Assembly (NCBI RefSeq): GCF_045629565.1
Contig: NZ_JAZQRL010000100.1
Span: 1-64,000, forward strand
Direction: 5' to 3'
Origin: Arcticibacter sp045629565
GTDB taxonomy: Bacteria > Bacteroidota > Bacteroidia > Sphingobacteriales > Sphingobacteriaceae
Length of the DNA stretch: 64,000 nucleotides
In this document: positions 1-7,613 of the stretch, in pieces
How the letters are laid out: the number at the start of each line of letters is the position of its first letter
Numbering within the stretch: position 1 is the stretch's first letter
Notes under the pieces: generated by a model
The model's database searches: none
Seen by the model: the letters and a program-made list of their open reading frames with translations, nothing else
What the model was told of the DNA's origin: nothing
Translations under genes and position numbers: made by a program

Positions 1-187
1 CACCATACACCGGCTGGATCCAGACGGGACGAGCCACCGCCCTGGGAAAAGTTCATCGCCTGGAAGAAGCAGCCTGACAGGAGCAAGACAGGGAAAGAAA
101 AAATCGGATATGCATATTATCATAATGTGTAATAGCCACTATTTGATCGGACAGCTTTCTTAAGGTTTAGTGACTACCTAACCAGGT
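1..187. other. Left-edge region with no supported gene
   Basis: Short open frames run into the window edge on the plus strand (one ends with a stop near 78, another near 132), but none gives a recognisable protein. The flanking integrase remnant suggests this may be decayed mobile-element DNA or the far side of an old insertion. Nothing else is visible. Confidence 0.4.
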
Positions 188-310
188 TCAAATTTCGCAA
201 AAGGTGTTATCGATGAGTTTTACTTTTTTGTGATAGATCCGGATCTTGACATTGTACGTTCCATCTGCTTTTTTATGATGATCATACACCATAATACTGA
301 CTGTTGCCAT
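188..310 (-). pseudogene. Tyrosine recombinase (integrase) N-terminal remnant
   Basis: A 40-codon frame begins at an ATG at 308-310 and stops at 188-190. Its translation starts MATVSIMVYDHHKKADGTYN and continues with VKIRIYHKK. This matches the arm-DNA-binding N-terminal region typical of Bacteroidota phage/ICE tyrosine recombinases, which are normally about 350-420 residues long. The frame ends directly after this domain, and no core-binding or catalytic domain (R...HxxR...Y) follows. It is therefore a truncated remnant, not a small functional gene. It lies about 185 bp from the 3' end of tRNA-Lys, a common integration target, so it is probably the leftover of an excised or decayed integrative element. 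The family assignment is by recognition of the N-terminal motif; the history is inference. Confidence 0.72.
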
Positions 311-450
311 AAATTTTTTTCTAACACGCAGAATCGTTGTGACGTATTTGTGACGCTTCTACGTTAAATTAAACAAAAAACTATGTAAATCCTGACGAAA
401 CGGCGGTTGCCTCAGTCCATAAAAACAGCCCCAAAAAACTGCCTTATTAA

Positions 451-492
451 GCCAAAAAAGCCATTTTTGATATCAAAAAAGGCTTTTTTGGC
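451..492 (-). terminator. Palindromic terminator downstream of tRNA-Lys
   Basis: The outer arms GCCAAAAAAGCC (451-462) and GGCTTTTTTGGC (481-492) are perfectly complementary over 12 bp. The interior is itself self-complementary around GATATC. The whole 42-nt element is an almost perfect palindrome and lies 4 nt beyond the tRNA 3' end, so it most likely ends the tRNA transcript. Confidence 0.75.
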
Positions 493-495
493 AAG

Positions 496-568
496 GGACC
501 TGGGAGAGGCTCGAACTCTCGACCCACTGATTAAGAGTCAGTTGCTCTACCAACTGAGCTACCAAGTC
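496..568 (-). tRNA. tRNA-Lys(CTT)
   Basis: On the minus strand a complete 73-nt cloverleaf can be folded. The acceptor stem is GACTTGG/CCAGGTC with one G-T pair. The D arm is GCTC-AGTTGGTA-GAGC. The anticodon arm is ACTGA-CTCTTAA-TCAGT, giving anticodon CTT. The variable loop is GGGTC and the T arm is GAGAG-TTCGAGC-CTCTC. The CCA end is not encoded. The gene decodes AAG (Lys). It is flanked by a palindromic terminator on its 3' side and by a hairpin on its 5' side. Confidence 0.95.
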
Positions 569-572
569 GTTT

Positions 573-616
573 TGTGGTTGCAAAGAAACGGTTTTTCAGC
601 ATCTTTTGCAACCACA
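573..616 (-). repeat. 12-bp inverted repeat between the ABC-F gene and tRNA-Lys
   Basis: TGTGGTTGCAAA (573-584) and TTTGCAACCACA (605-616) are exact inverted copies with a 20-nt spacer. The element lies between the stop of the ABC-F gene (629) and the 5' end of the tRNA (568). It could be the ABC-F terminator, although no U-run follows. It could also be a processing hairpin. On the minus strand TTG-N20-TTTCTTTG overlaps it and resembles a promoter for the tRNA. Confidence 0.5.
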
Positions 617-628
617 TTTATAAATAAT

Positions 629-2251
629 TTAAGAATACATCTCTTCTCGCTGCTGTTTTACAACGTCGCTGCTGATATACTCATCGTAAGTCATTAGTTT
701 ATCGATAATTCCTTTCGGTGTGAGTTCAATAATACGGTTTGCAACGGTATTCGTCAACTCGTGGTCACGTGAAGTAAAGAGGATGGTTCCCTTGAAATCC
801 TGCATTCCGTTATTGAGCGCCGTAATGGATTCGAGATCCAGGTGATTGGTAGGCTCGTCAAAAAGAAGCACGTTTGCCTGCTGCAGCATCATCTTGGAGA
901 ACATGCACCGCATCTTTTCTCCCCCTGAAAGGACGTTGGACTTTTTTAGCACTTCTTCTCCGGAGAACAGCATTCGTCCCAGGAAGCCGCGGATAAACTG
1001 TTCGTCTTTGTCGCCTTCGGAATATTCTCTCAGCCAGTCGACCAGGTTGAGGTCTTTGCCTTCAAAATATGCGGAGCTGTCGTTCGGAATATCGGCTACG
1101 TTGATGGTGACACCCCATTTGAATTCACCGGTGTAATCACTGTCTCTTCCTGTGAGGATGTTATAGAAGGCTGTTGTGGCCAAACTGTTGTTTGACAGGA
1201 CAGCGATCTTATCGCCTTTGTTTACCAGCAGATCAATGCCTTTAAAGAAGGTCTCACCGCCAGAGACTTTCTTCAGTTTCTCGATTTGGAGGATCTGGTC
1301 GCCTGCCTCTCTGGACATGTTGTTGAACATAATGCCAGGGTACTTACGGTTTGATGGCTGTATTTCATCCAGATTGATTTTCTCCAATGCCTTTTTACGG
1401 CTGGTTGCTTGTTTGGATTTGGAAGCGTTGGCGCTGAAACGACGGATGAAGTCCTGGAGTTCTTTAACCTTGTCTTCCATCTTCTTGTTCTGATCTGCTC
1501 TCTGACGCAGTGCAAGCTGACTGGATTCATACCAGAAAGAGTAGTTACCGGAGTAAATGCTCATTTTGCTGAAATCGATGTCGACAATATGCGTACAAAC
1601 GGTGTCGAGGAAGTGACGGTCATGGGATACGACCAGTACAATGTTCTCATAACCGGCAAGGAAGTCTTCCAACCAGGAGATCGTTTCAATGTCAAGGTCA
1701 TTCGTAGGCTCATCGAGAAGAAGGATGTCCGGGTTTCCAAATAGCGCCTGCGCCAGGAGTACGCGGACTTTCTGGTTACCATCAAGCTCTTTCAAAAGCT
1801 TGAAGTGATGCTCCTCTTTAATGCCCAGGTTGCTCAGGAGGGTTGCCGCATTATTTTCTGCGTTCCACCCGTCCATCTCCGCAAATATATTTTCAAGTTC
1901 TCCGGCGCGTTCGCCGTCTTTGTCTGTAAAGTCTTCTTTGGCGTAAAGGGCATCTTTTTCCTTCATGATGCTGTAAAGCTCCTTGTGTCCCATTAATACG
2001 GTTTCGATCACGGGAACTTCATCAAAAGCGTAGTGGTCCTGGGTCAGTACGGCCATGCGTTCGCCGGGAGTAAAACTCACCGATCCACTTGTCGGATCCA
2101 CATCACCTGAAAGGATTTTCATGAATGTTGACTTACCTGCTCCATTGGCACCGATAACGCCGTAGCAGTTGCCGTGTGTGAATTTCAGGTTAACATCTTC
2201 AAATAGTGTGCGTTTACCGAAGCGTAAAGATAGATTGGATACTGTAATCAT
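629..2251 (-). CDS. ABC-F family ATPase, YbiT-like, with one degenerate ATP site
   Basis: This 540-residue cytosolic protein has two ABC domains in one chain and no membrane segments. ABC-F proteins act on ribosomes. The ATG at 2249-2251 is preferred because the family begins MITVSNLSLRFG; an upstream frame would only add an atypical 11 residues. NBD1 has an intact Walker A (GANGAGKST, residues 34-42) and Walker B (LLLDEPTNDLD). Its signature is degenerate: LDGNQK in place of LSGGQ. NBD2 has an intact LSGGEK and LLFDEPTNHLD, but its Walker A reads SNNSLATTA and lacks the P-loop lysine. The two defects fall in the same composite ATP site. The overall sequence resembles E. coli YbiT, for example MGHKELYSIM. 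A minus-strand TACCTTTG (2279-2272) fits a -7 box about 20 nt upstream of the start. Confidence 0.9.
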   Translation of the reverse strand: MITVSNLSLRFGKRTLFEDVNLKFTHGNCYGVIGANGAGKSTFMKILSGDVDPTSGSVSFTPGERMAVLTQDHYAFDEVPVIETVLMGHKELYSIMKEKDALYAKEDFTDKDGERAGELENIFAEMDGWNAENNAATLLSNLGIKEEHHFKLLKELDGNQKVRVLLAQALFGNPDILLLDEPTNDLDIETISWLEDFLAGYENIVLVVSHDRHFLDTVCTHIVDIDFSKMSIYSGNYSFWYESSQLALRQRADQNKKMEDKVKELQDFIRRFSANASKSKQATSRKKALEKINLDEIQPSNRKYPGIMFNNMSREAGDQILQIEKLKKVSGGETFFKGIDLLVNKGDKIAVLSNNSLATTAFYNILTGRDSDYTGEFKWGVTINVADIPNDSSAYFEGKDLNLVDWLREYSEGDKDEQFIRGFLGRMLFSGEEVLKKSNVLSGGEKMRCMFSKMMLQQANVLLFDEPTNHLDLESITALNNGMQDFKGTILFTSRDHELTNTVANRIIELTPKGIIDKLMTYDEYISSDVVKQQREEMYS

Positions 2252-2337
2252 ACGTAAAGAAAAATGAAGTGCAAAGGTAGACAATCTGAATAGGATATAC
2301 CAGAAGGCTACAAAAAGTTTTATTTTAGGGGCGTTTT

Positions 2338-2886
2338 ATGAAAGTTCAGGACTTAGAAAAAGAATTGTCGGCAAGACAGGGCAAGGCACGTGCCGCTCAT
2401 CTTGCTGGTAAGTGCCGGGAAGGCGACTTTCTATGCAGGGATCTGATTGATCTGACTTTTCATCGTGACGGAGTATTGGCCTTTCATGCCGCATGGGTGC
2501 TGGAGCATGTTTTCTTAGCGGGGACGTCGCCCGAGCAAGACTGGCAGTATTTCTTTGAGCACTATGGCGAACAGAAAAACCGGAGCTGCCAAAGACACTT
2601 TACAAAAATTGCCATTTATTTTTTTAATCGGGTGCCGACCGTTGCCGGGGTTGACTTGGAAGGTGTTATAGAGCGGACGATAGAGTGGCTTGCCGACCCA
2701 AGTACGCCAGTAGCGGTTAAGGCGAATTGCATCGACATTCTTTTTGCGCTGAGAGGGAAGGAGGAGTGGCTTACCGAGGAGCTTACATTTCAATTAGAGT
2801 TTATCCTCCAGTACGGAACCTCTGCGGCTCTTCAATCGCGCACTAAAAAGTTTTTGGCAAAACTCAGAAAAGAGAGAAAGCTTTAA
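2338..2886 (+). CDS. Helical (HEAT-like) repeat protein, unknown function
   Basis: A 182-residue, probably soluble protein with no signal peptide or membrane segment. It is made of predicted amphipathic helices. Segments such as DGVLAFHAAWVLEHVF and TPVAVKANCIDILFALRGKE resemble HEAT/ARM-type repeats, where one buried helix follows another. Similar proteins of about 180-190 residues are common in Bacteroidota; as I recall, some carry an unsupported adenylosuccinate lyase name, and no lyase motif is seen here. The gene is divergent from the ABC-F gene and 26 nt upstream of the DUF2721 pair, so it may be co-transcribed with them. The function is not known and the repeat assignment is inference from the helix pattern. 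Confidence 0.7.
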   Translation: MKVQDLEKELSARQGKARAAHLAGKCREGDFLCRDLIDLTFHRDGVLAFHAAWVLEHVFLAGTSPEQDWQYFFEHYGEQKNRSCQRHFTKIAIYFFNRVPTVAGVDLEGVIERTIEWLADPSTPVAVKANCIDILFALRGKEEWLTEELTFQLEFILQYGTSAALQSRTKKFLAKLRKERKL

Positions 2887-2912
2887 GTAATTTTGCTGCT
2901 CAACTTAAATAG

Positions 2913-3317
2913 ATGGAACTGACCCTCGGTACGCCGGCCATGCTTTTTCCGGCAATCGCCCTCTTATTACTGGCTTATACGAATCGTTTTCTGGCTTTGG
3001 CAAGCTTGATCAGAAATCTGAAGAGCCAGTACGTGGAGAACCAAAATCCTAATCTGCTGGGACAGATACACAGTATCCGGACGCGTATTATACAGGTGCG
3101 CAATATGCAGGCCTGCGGGATTATGGGATTTCTGCTCTGCGTTATTTCCATGTGGCTCTTGTATAATTCGCAAAATGTGCTTGCAGGTTATGCTTTTGGT
3201 TTGAGCCTGCTGCTTCTGATGATTTCCTTATTGATCTCGTTCCGTGAGACTCAAATTTCGGTTGAGGCGCTGGAAATTGAGTTGAGCGACCTGGAAGAAC
3301 TGGTGAAAAAGAAATGA
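2913..3317 (+). CDS. DUF2721 family membrane protein (first copy)
   Basis: A 134-residue protein with an N-terminal hydrophobic segment (about residues 8-30, PAMLFPAIALLLLAYTNRFL), a central basic region with RTRIIQVRNMQ, and two adjacent hydrophobic segments (about 68-86 and 90-110). This matches the DUF2721 pattern, a family of small inner-membrane proteins of unknown function. It is followed after a single base by a second family member. TAATTTTG at 2888-2895 fits a -7 promoter box 17 nt before the start. Confidence 0.8.
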   Translation: MELTLGTPAMLFPAIALLLLAYTNRFLALASLIRNLKSQYVENQNPNLLGQIHSIRTRIIQVRNMQACGIMGFLLCVISMWLLYNSQNVLAGYAFGLSLLLLMISLLISFRETQISVEALEIELSDLEELVKKK

Positions 3318-3318
3318 G

Positions 3319-3711
3319 ATGACGCTTTCTATCACAACACCGATCCTCTTATTTCCGGCCATTTCACTGATATTGTTGGCATACACGGCAAAATTTGCGC
3401 ATTTGGCTAACCTGACCAGGAATCTCAACAAACAGTATACTGTAGATGAAACTGCAGGACTTTTACATCAGATAAAGAATCTTCGCGAGAGGATCTACCT
3501 GATAAAGAATATGCAAATGTTCGGAACAGGGAGCTTTTGCCTCTGCATTATCAGTATTTTCATGCTTTTTAACAACTGGATACTGGCAGGGCAGATTTCC
3601 TTCTGGTTGAGTACCATTGCCATGATGGTGGCGCTTTACTTTTCCCTGAAAGAAATCTGGTTGTCTACCGATGCACTAAAGGTGGTTGTTAATGAAGTTT
3701 ATAAGCGATAA
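3319..3711 (+). CDS. DUF2721 family membrane protein (second, tandem copy)
   Basis: A 130-residue paralogue of the preceding gene. Both share the N-terminal PxxLFPAIxLxLLAYT pattern, the central L..RI..I.NMQ..G segment, and the same three hydrophobic segments. The start lies one base after the stop of the first copy, so translation is probably coupled. The pair looks like a tandem duplication that has diverged, and may form a hetero-oligomer. Its 3' end overlaps the convergent beta-propeller gene by 23 bp. The function of the family is unknown. Confidence 0.78.
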   Translation: MTLSITTPILLFPAISLILLAYTAKFAHLANLTRNLNKQYTVDETAGLLHQIKNLRERIYLIKNMQMFGTGSFCLCIISIFMLFNNWILAGQISFWLSTIAMMVALYFSLKEIWLSTDALKVVVNEVYKR

Positions 3712-4510
3712 CGCTTTTCTTGTAAAAAGTAGGGAGGTATACTATTTTCTTTTTTTGGTCATAATGGAAGTCTGCGGTATTCATTACTCCTCTGGTATCC
3801 ATTAGCTTGGTTATTTCTCCTTTTGAACCCACACTGTAAACCAGACCATTCCAGCAACTAATAAGAAACTCATTCTTCCTGATGAGCTGCAGGCCATCTA
3901 CAGAGCTCTCGAAGCCTTCGGCGATTTTAACGAGGTTCTTGTTTGCGTCTGCCTTCCATAACACAGGTCCTGCGCCGATGTAAAGGTCTGAACCGTCTGC
4001 CTTCAGTCCGTTTGTTCCCTTGAGGCTTGTTATATACGGGGCAACAACGTTGTTCTTTATGCTGAAGATCATGCCATTCTTTGAATCGGATACATAAACG
4101 GTGTTTTTGGAATCCACAGTAACGTCATTCAAGCCTTCTGCCTGAGGAACCTTTAATTTGAGATCCACTTTTCCAGTGGCGATGTCAATGACTACAACTT
4201 CTGTAAGATCTGCCACGTATAGCTTATTTTTCATTACTGCTATTCCCTTTGGTGCGTTCAGCCCAGCAACCCACATGGGGTCTGTTATTTTACCGTCAGC
4301 GGTAATCTTCGCCACTCCTCCTTTGCCATCAACTTCGAAAGGAGTGCCGTCTATGAGCGAAACGAACATCTGTTTGCCATCACCGTAAGGGGTAACTGAT
4401 TCGGGTACGGCGAGGGAATCTGTTTCCCAGATTTTGGTTAGCTTATACTTTTCTTGTGCAAACGAGCTGCTTGAACAGGCAACTGCTAAAAGGATAAAGA
4501 GCTTCTTCAT
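3689..4510 (-). CDS. Secreted beta-propeller protein (SMP-30/NHL-like)
   Basis: A 273-residue protein with a clear signal peptide (MKKLFILLAVACSSSSFAQ). The mature part has repeated blades of about 40-45 residues, with motifs such as APKGIAVMKNKLYVAD, LNDVTVDSKNTVYVSDS and TNGLKADGSDLYIG. These are typical of SMP-30/gluconolactonase and NHL propellers. It is probably periplasmic. A lactonase activity cannot be claimed, because the metal ligands were not identified with confidence. It may instead be a binding or scaffold protein. The gene is convergent with, and overlaps, the second DUF2721 gene. Confidence 0.75.
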   Translation of the reverse strand: MKKLFILLAVACSSSSFAQEKYKLTKIWETDSLAVPESVTPYGDGKQMFVSLIDGTPFEVDGKGGVAKITADGKITDPMWVAGLNAPKGIAVMKNKLYVADLTEVVVIDIATGKVDLKLKVPQAEGLNDVTVDSKNTVYVSDSKNGMIFSIKNNVVAPYITSLKGTNGLKADGSDLYIGAGPVLWKADANKNLVKIAEGFESSVDGLQLIRKNEFLISCWNGLVYSVGSKGEITKLMDTRGVMNTADFHYDQKKKIVYLPTFYKKSVIAYKLH

Positions 4511-4837
4511 TTTTTTGTATTACTTAAATATGTTAAAGCTATAAACATTCTCAGAGATGTGTGCCTGCTTTACGTTTTTGTTACATGCCGGCGTATACTG
4601 CAGAATACACTTATAGGGCGGAGGCTGTCCTTAAATCCGAACAGGTGAGAAAGCACGATGCACAATTCGTAAGAAAAATAAAGTTTTGTTTCCGATTTTG
4701 CAATCATACCTGTATCTTGTGCTATTGATATCATATTTTAGACAGTTTGGCTTATAAATTGTTAATTTATGTATCTAAAGACAGGGCTTCTGTCAACATA
4801 TCTCAACATTTACATTGAACTTAATTGGAGGGTAAAA
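4511..4837. other. Intergenic region upstream of a small orphan gene
   Basis: This 327-bp stretch is AT-rich toward its right end. I see no RNA gene or stable hairpin. TAGCTTTA on the minus strand, near 4540, is a one-mismatch -7 box for the beta-propeller gene. A plus-strand promoter for the 4838 gene must lie here but is not clear. Confidence 0.4.
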
Positions 4838-5116
4838 ATGAAGTTAAAAGAGTTATTATTAAACCGTTTTAGTTTTAGAGAAATTCTAAAGAGCTTCTCT
4901 ATTGATCAAGCTGATTTCATTATTCAGGATGAAGAACTTATCCTTTCGAAGGAGAACCTTTCCAATAAAGAGTCGATTAAAGAACGTGTTCTGATTCAGG
5001 GGAAGGGCCCTTCAGGAATAGTCAACTTTTTTGGCACACTCCATTATAATCTTCTGGAAGGCCTGGCCGTATTTGAACTCGATTCTGTTGAGCAGAACCG
5101 GGCACAGGTTGCCTAG
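4838..5116 (+). CDS. Small protein of unknown function
   Basis: A 92-residue soluble protein starting MKLKELLLNRFSFREILKSF. The ATG at 4838 is preferred over an in-frame ATG at 4769 because a strong GGAGG sits about 8 nt upstream, which is unusual in this phylum. The sequence has an amphipathic N-terminal half, with many charged residues around IQDEELILSKENL, and a more hydrophobic C-terminal half (GIVNFFGTLHYNLLEGLAVFE). I do not recognise a family. The gene is monocistronic: a strong terminator lies 23 nt downstream and a separate promoter precedes ccmC. Confidence 0.65.
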   Translation: MKLKELLLNRFSFREILKSFSIDQADFIIQDEELILSKENLSNKESIKERVLIQGKGPSGIVNFFGTLHYNLLEGLAVFELDSVEQNRAQVA

Positions 5117-5138
5117 TTATTGGAATCTACCTACAATC

Positions 5139-5167
5139 GCTCGTGCAAGATTTGTACGAGCTTTTTT
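5139..5167 (+). terminator. Rho-independent terminator of the small orphan gene
   Basis: A 10-bp stem is formed by GCTCGTGCAA (5139-5148) and TTGTACGAGC (5152-5161), with one G-T pair, a 3-nt loop and then a run of six T. Confidence 0.88.
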
Positions 5168-5175
5168 GTTTTATT

Positions 5176-5205
5176 TTTGAAGCACGCTGTACTTTTATAC
5201 CTTTG
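5176..5205 (+). promoter_or_regulatory. Bacteroidota-type promoter of ccmC
   Basis: TTTG (5176-5179) and TACCTTTG (5198-5205), separated by 18 nt, match the TTTG-N18/19-TAnnTTTG promoter of this phylum. They lie just upstream of the ccmC ATG at 5226. Confidence 0.75.
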
Positions 5206-5225
5206 ATGCTTTAAACGCATCATAT

Positions 5226-5885
5226 ATGAAAGAAAACTGGTGGAAAATACTAGCCTCAGTTCTTGTTCTGTACTCCGTTATCGCTGGCTTTCTGGGCGAA
5301 GTACCTCATTTGCCGATATTACACGAATCTATCAGGAATCTGTATTTCCACGTCCCTATGTGGTTTTCGATGGTGATTCTGTATCTGGTCTCCGTAATTT
5401 ATAGTGTAAAATATTTGTCTTCGGGGAACGAAAATCATGACCTCAAGTCGGTTGAATTTGTAAATGCGGGTATTGTCTTTGGTTTTCTGGGTCTTGTAAC
5501 CGGAATGATCTGGGGAAACTATACATGGGGCTCTCCATGGCCTAATGATCCCAAAATGAACAGTTCAGCCATATCCACATTGATGTATCTGGCTTATATT
5601 GTACTGAGAAATTCGCTTGAAGAGGAACAAAAGCGTGCGAAGATCTCTGCGGTTTATAACATATTCGCATTTCCGATCATGATTGTCCTGTTGTTTATCC
5701 TGCCAAGGATGACCGATTCATTGCATCCGGGAAACGGTGGGAATCCTGGATTCAGTTCTTATGATCTGGACAGCAGGATGAGGGGGGTGTTCTATCCCGC
5801 TTGCCTCGGCTGGATACTTCTGGGCGTGTGGATTGCGGACCTGCAGTACAGGATCCGTAAACTTCAAAATAAACAATTAAACTAG
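5226..5885 (+). CDS. ccmC: Cytochrome c maturation protein CcmC (haem handling)
   Basis: A 219-residue polytopic inner-membrane protein with about six hydrophobic segments. It carries a WWD-type haem-binding motif, WGNYTWGSPWPNDPK (residues 96-110), flanked by the two conserved axial histidines seen in YFHVPMW (H42) and DSLHPG (H167). CcmC presents haem to CcmE on the periplasmic face. The gene is followed after 5 nt by the ccmD-like gene and then by glutamate dehydrogenase, apparently one transcript. No ccmA or ccmB lies upstream in this window. Confidence 0.93.
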   Translation: MKENWWKILASVLVLYSVIAGFLGEVPHLPILHESIRNLYFHVPMWFSMVILYLVSVIYSVKYLSSGNENHDLKSVEFVNAGIVFGFLGLVTGMIWGNYTWGSPWPNDPKMNSSAISTLMYLAYIVLRNSLEEEQKRAKISAVYNIFAFPIMIVLLFILPRMTDSLHPGNGGNPGFSSYDLDSRMRGVFYPACLGWILLGVWIADLQYRIRKLQNKQLN

Positions 5886-5890
5886 TCACA

Positions 5891-6103
5891 ATGAGAAAAT
5901 ACATCGCAGCTCTATATCTGCTGCTCTTCACGGCAGGGGCATCTTTCGCTCAGTCTGACAGCGGAATTGATATGGCAGACGGAATGCGTTCTTCTGGTAA
6001 GATCTACGTAGTGGTTGCTGTCATCACATTAATCCTTCTTGCTCTGATTGCCTATCTGTTCACTATTGACAGGAAAGTAAAAAAGCTTGAACAAAAGAAC
6101 TAA
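5891..6103 (+). CDS. ccmD: CcmD-like small membrane protein
   Basis: A 70-residue protein with an N-terminal hydrophobic, probably cleaved segment ending ASFAQS, a short periplasmic linker (DMADGMRSSGKI), one transmembrane helix (about residues 38-60) and a basic C-terminal tail (DRKVKKLEQKN). Size, topology and position directly after ccmC match the CcmD-family proteins that stabilise the CcmC-CcmE interaction. CcmD proteins are poorly conserved in sequence, so the call rests mainly on context. Confidence 0.8.
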   Translation: MRKYIAALYLLLFTAGASFAQSDSGIDMADGMRSSGKIYVVVAVITLILLALIAYLFTIDRKVKKLEQKN

Positions 6104-6113
6104 ATAACAATTT

Positions 6114-7535
6114 ATGTCTACAACGCAAAACACAAGTTTCTTCAATGATGTATGTTCATTCTTTGATCATGCGTCGCAGTTTACTAATCATTCGGCGGGT
6201 CTGCTAGATCAGATTAAGGCCTGTAATAGTGTTTATCGTTTCAGATTCCCTATCAGGAAAGGAAACGGTGTTGAAGTAATTGATGCGTGGCGCGTTGAAC
6301 ATTCTCATCATATGTCCCCTACAAAAGGGGGTATCCGTTACAGCGACATGGTTAATGAGGATGAGGTGATGGCTCTTGCGGCGCTCATGACCTATAAATG
6401 TGCTATTGTGAATGTTCCTTTCGGCGGTGCTAAAGGGGGTATTAAGATCAACACGAAGAGTTATTCTCTGGCTGAGCTGGAAAACATCACGCGCAGGTAT
6501 ACAGTGGAATTGGTTAAGAAAAATTTCATCGGTCCGGCTATTGACGTACCTGCACCTGACTATGGTTCAGGTGAGCGGGAAATGAGCTGGATCGCCGATA
6601 CATATAATACAATGAACCCGGGACAGCTGGACGCTATGGGTTGTGTTACGGGCAAGCCTATTGCGTTGCACGGTATCCAGGGGCGTCGGGAAGCAACCGG
6701 AAGGGGAGTAGCTATCGCTATCCGTGAATGTGTTACTGTAGCTGAGGATATGAAGTCCTTGGGCCTTACGCCCGGCTTAACGGGAAAGCGAGTGATTGTT
6801 CAGGGACTCGGAAATGTGGGTTATAACACTGCGAAGTTCTTGATTGAAATGGGCGCGGTGATTGTCGGTCTCTGTGAGTACGAAGGCTCAATATACAATA
6901 GTAACGGACTGGATCTGGACGCTGTAGTTGCTCACCGTAGGGAGACCGGCACCATCCTTGGATTCTCAGGTGCGGCAAATGAGTTCGCAAACTCTGCAGA
7001 AGGACTGGAACAGGATTGCGATATCCTCGTTCCGGCAGCACTTGAAAATCAGATTCTGGCATCTAATATTTCCAGAATTCGGGCGAAGATAATTGCTGAA
7101 GCAGCAAACGGACCAACGTCTCCTGAGGCGGCTGACGCTTTTATCAAAAGAGGAGGGATTATCATTCCGGACATGTACTGTAATGCCGGTGGTGTAACGG
7201 TATCGTATTTTGAGTGGTTGAAGAACCTCTCACACGTCGCATTCGGACGTATGGATAAGCGCTATGAGGAAAATGCAAATCTTAATCTGGTGTCGTTGGT
7301 AGAGAAGATGACAGGCGTGAATCTTACTTCTGAGCAGCGCGGACTGATCGTAAAGGGTCCTTCGGAACTCGAGTTGGTTAATTCGGGTCTGGAAGAAACC
7401 ATGGTTCGTTCATACCATGAAATCCGTGAAACCAAGATGTCGAACAGCAAAATAGGAGATCTGCGTACCGCTGCGTTTGTTGGCGCAATCAATAAGGTTG
7501 CGGTGTCTTACATGAACATGGGTATCTGGCCTTAG
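6114..7535 (+). CDS. gdhA: Glutamate dehydrogenase (Glu/Leu/Phe/Val dehydrogenase family)
   Basis: A 473-residue cytosolic enzyme interconverting glutamate and 2-oxoglutarate plus ammonium with NAD(P). The N-terminal domain has the substrate-binding and catalytic stretch THKGGIRYS-type (here SPTKGGIRYSDMVN) and PFGGAKGGIK with the catalytic lysine. The C-terminal Rossmann domain has VIVQGLGNVGYNTAKFL. The length is close to long single-domain GDH enzymes. The start lies 10 nt after the ccmD stop, so the gene sits inside the cytochrome c maturation operon, and a hairpin follows the gene. The cofactor preference cannot be read with confidence. Confidence 0.93.
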   Translation: MSTTQNTSFFNDVCSFFDHASQFTNHSAGLLDQIKACNSVYRFRFPIRKGNGVEVIDAWRVEHSHHMSPTKGGIRYSDMVNEDEVMALAALMTYKCAIVNVPFGGAKGGIKINTKSYSLAELENITRRYTVELVKKNFIGPAIDVPAPDYGSGEREMSWIADTYNTMNPGQLDAMGCVTGKPIALHGIQGRREATGRGVAIAIRECVTVAEDMKSLGLTPGLTGKRVIVQGLGNVGYNTAKFLIEMGAVIVGLCEYEGSIYNSNGLDLDAVVAHRRETGTILGFSGAANEFANSAEGLEQDCDILVPAALENQILASNISRIRAKIIAEAANGPTSPEAADAFIKRGGIIIPDMYCNAGGVTVSYFEWLKNLSHVAFGRMDKRYEENANLNLVSLVEKMTGVNLTSEQRGLIVKGPSELELVNSGLEETMVRSYHEIRETKMSNSKIGDLRTAAFVGAINKVAVSYMNMGIWP

Positions 7536-7555
7536 AAATGTAAAATTATTATGAG

Positions 7556-7587
7556 TATTCGCCCTTACCTATTTTTGAGGGCGAATA
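7556..7587. terminator. Hairpin after glutamate dehydrogenase
   Basis: TATTCGCCCT (7556-7565) and AGGGCGAATA (7578-7587) form a perfect 10-bp stem with a 12-nt loop. The U-tract afterwards is poor, so termination may be partial. It separates gdhA from ccmE. Confidence 0.6.
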
Positions 7588-7613
7588 AGTTCTTCCTAAT
7601 CATTCCCGTTTCG

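Noticed and set aside
407..697. Plus-strand open frame of 96 codons
   Set aside because: It runs across the tRNA-Lys gene, its terminator and the end of the ABC-F gene; no protein-like composition outside those.
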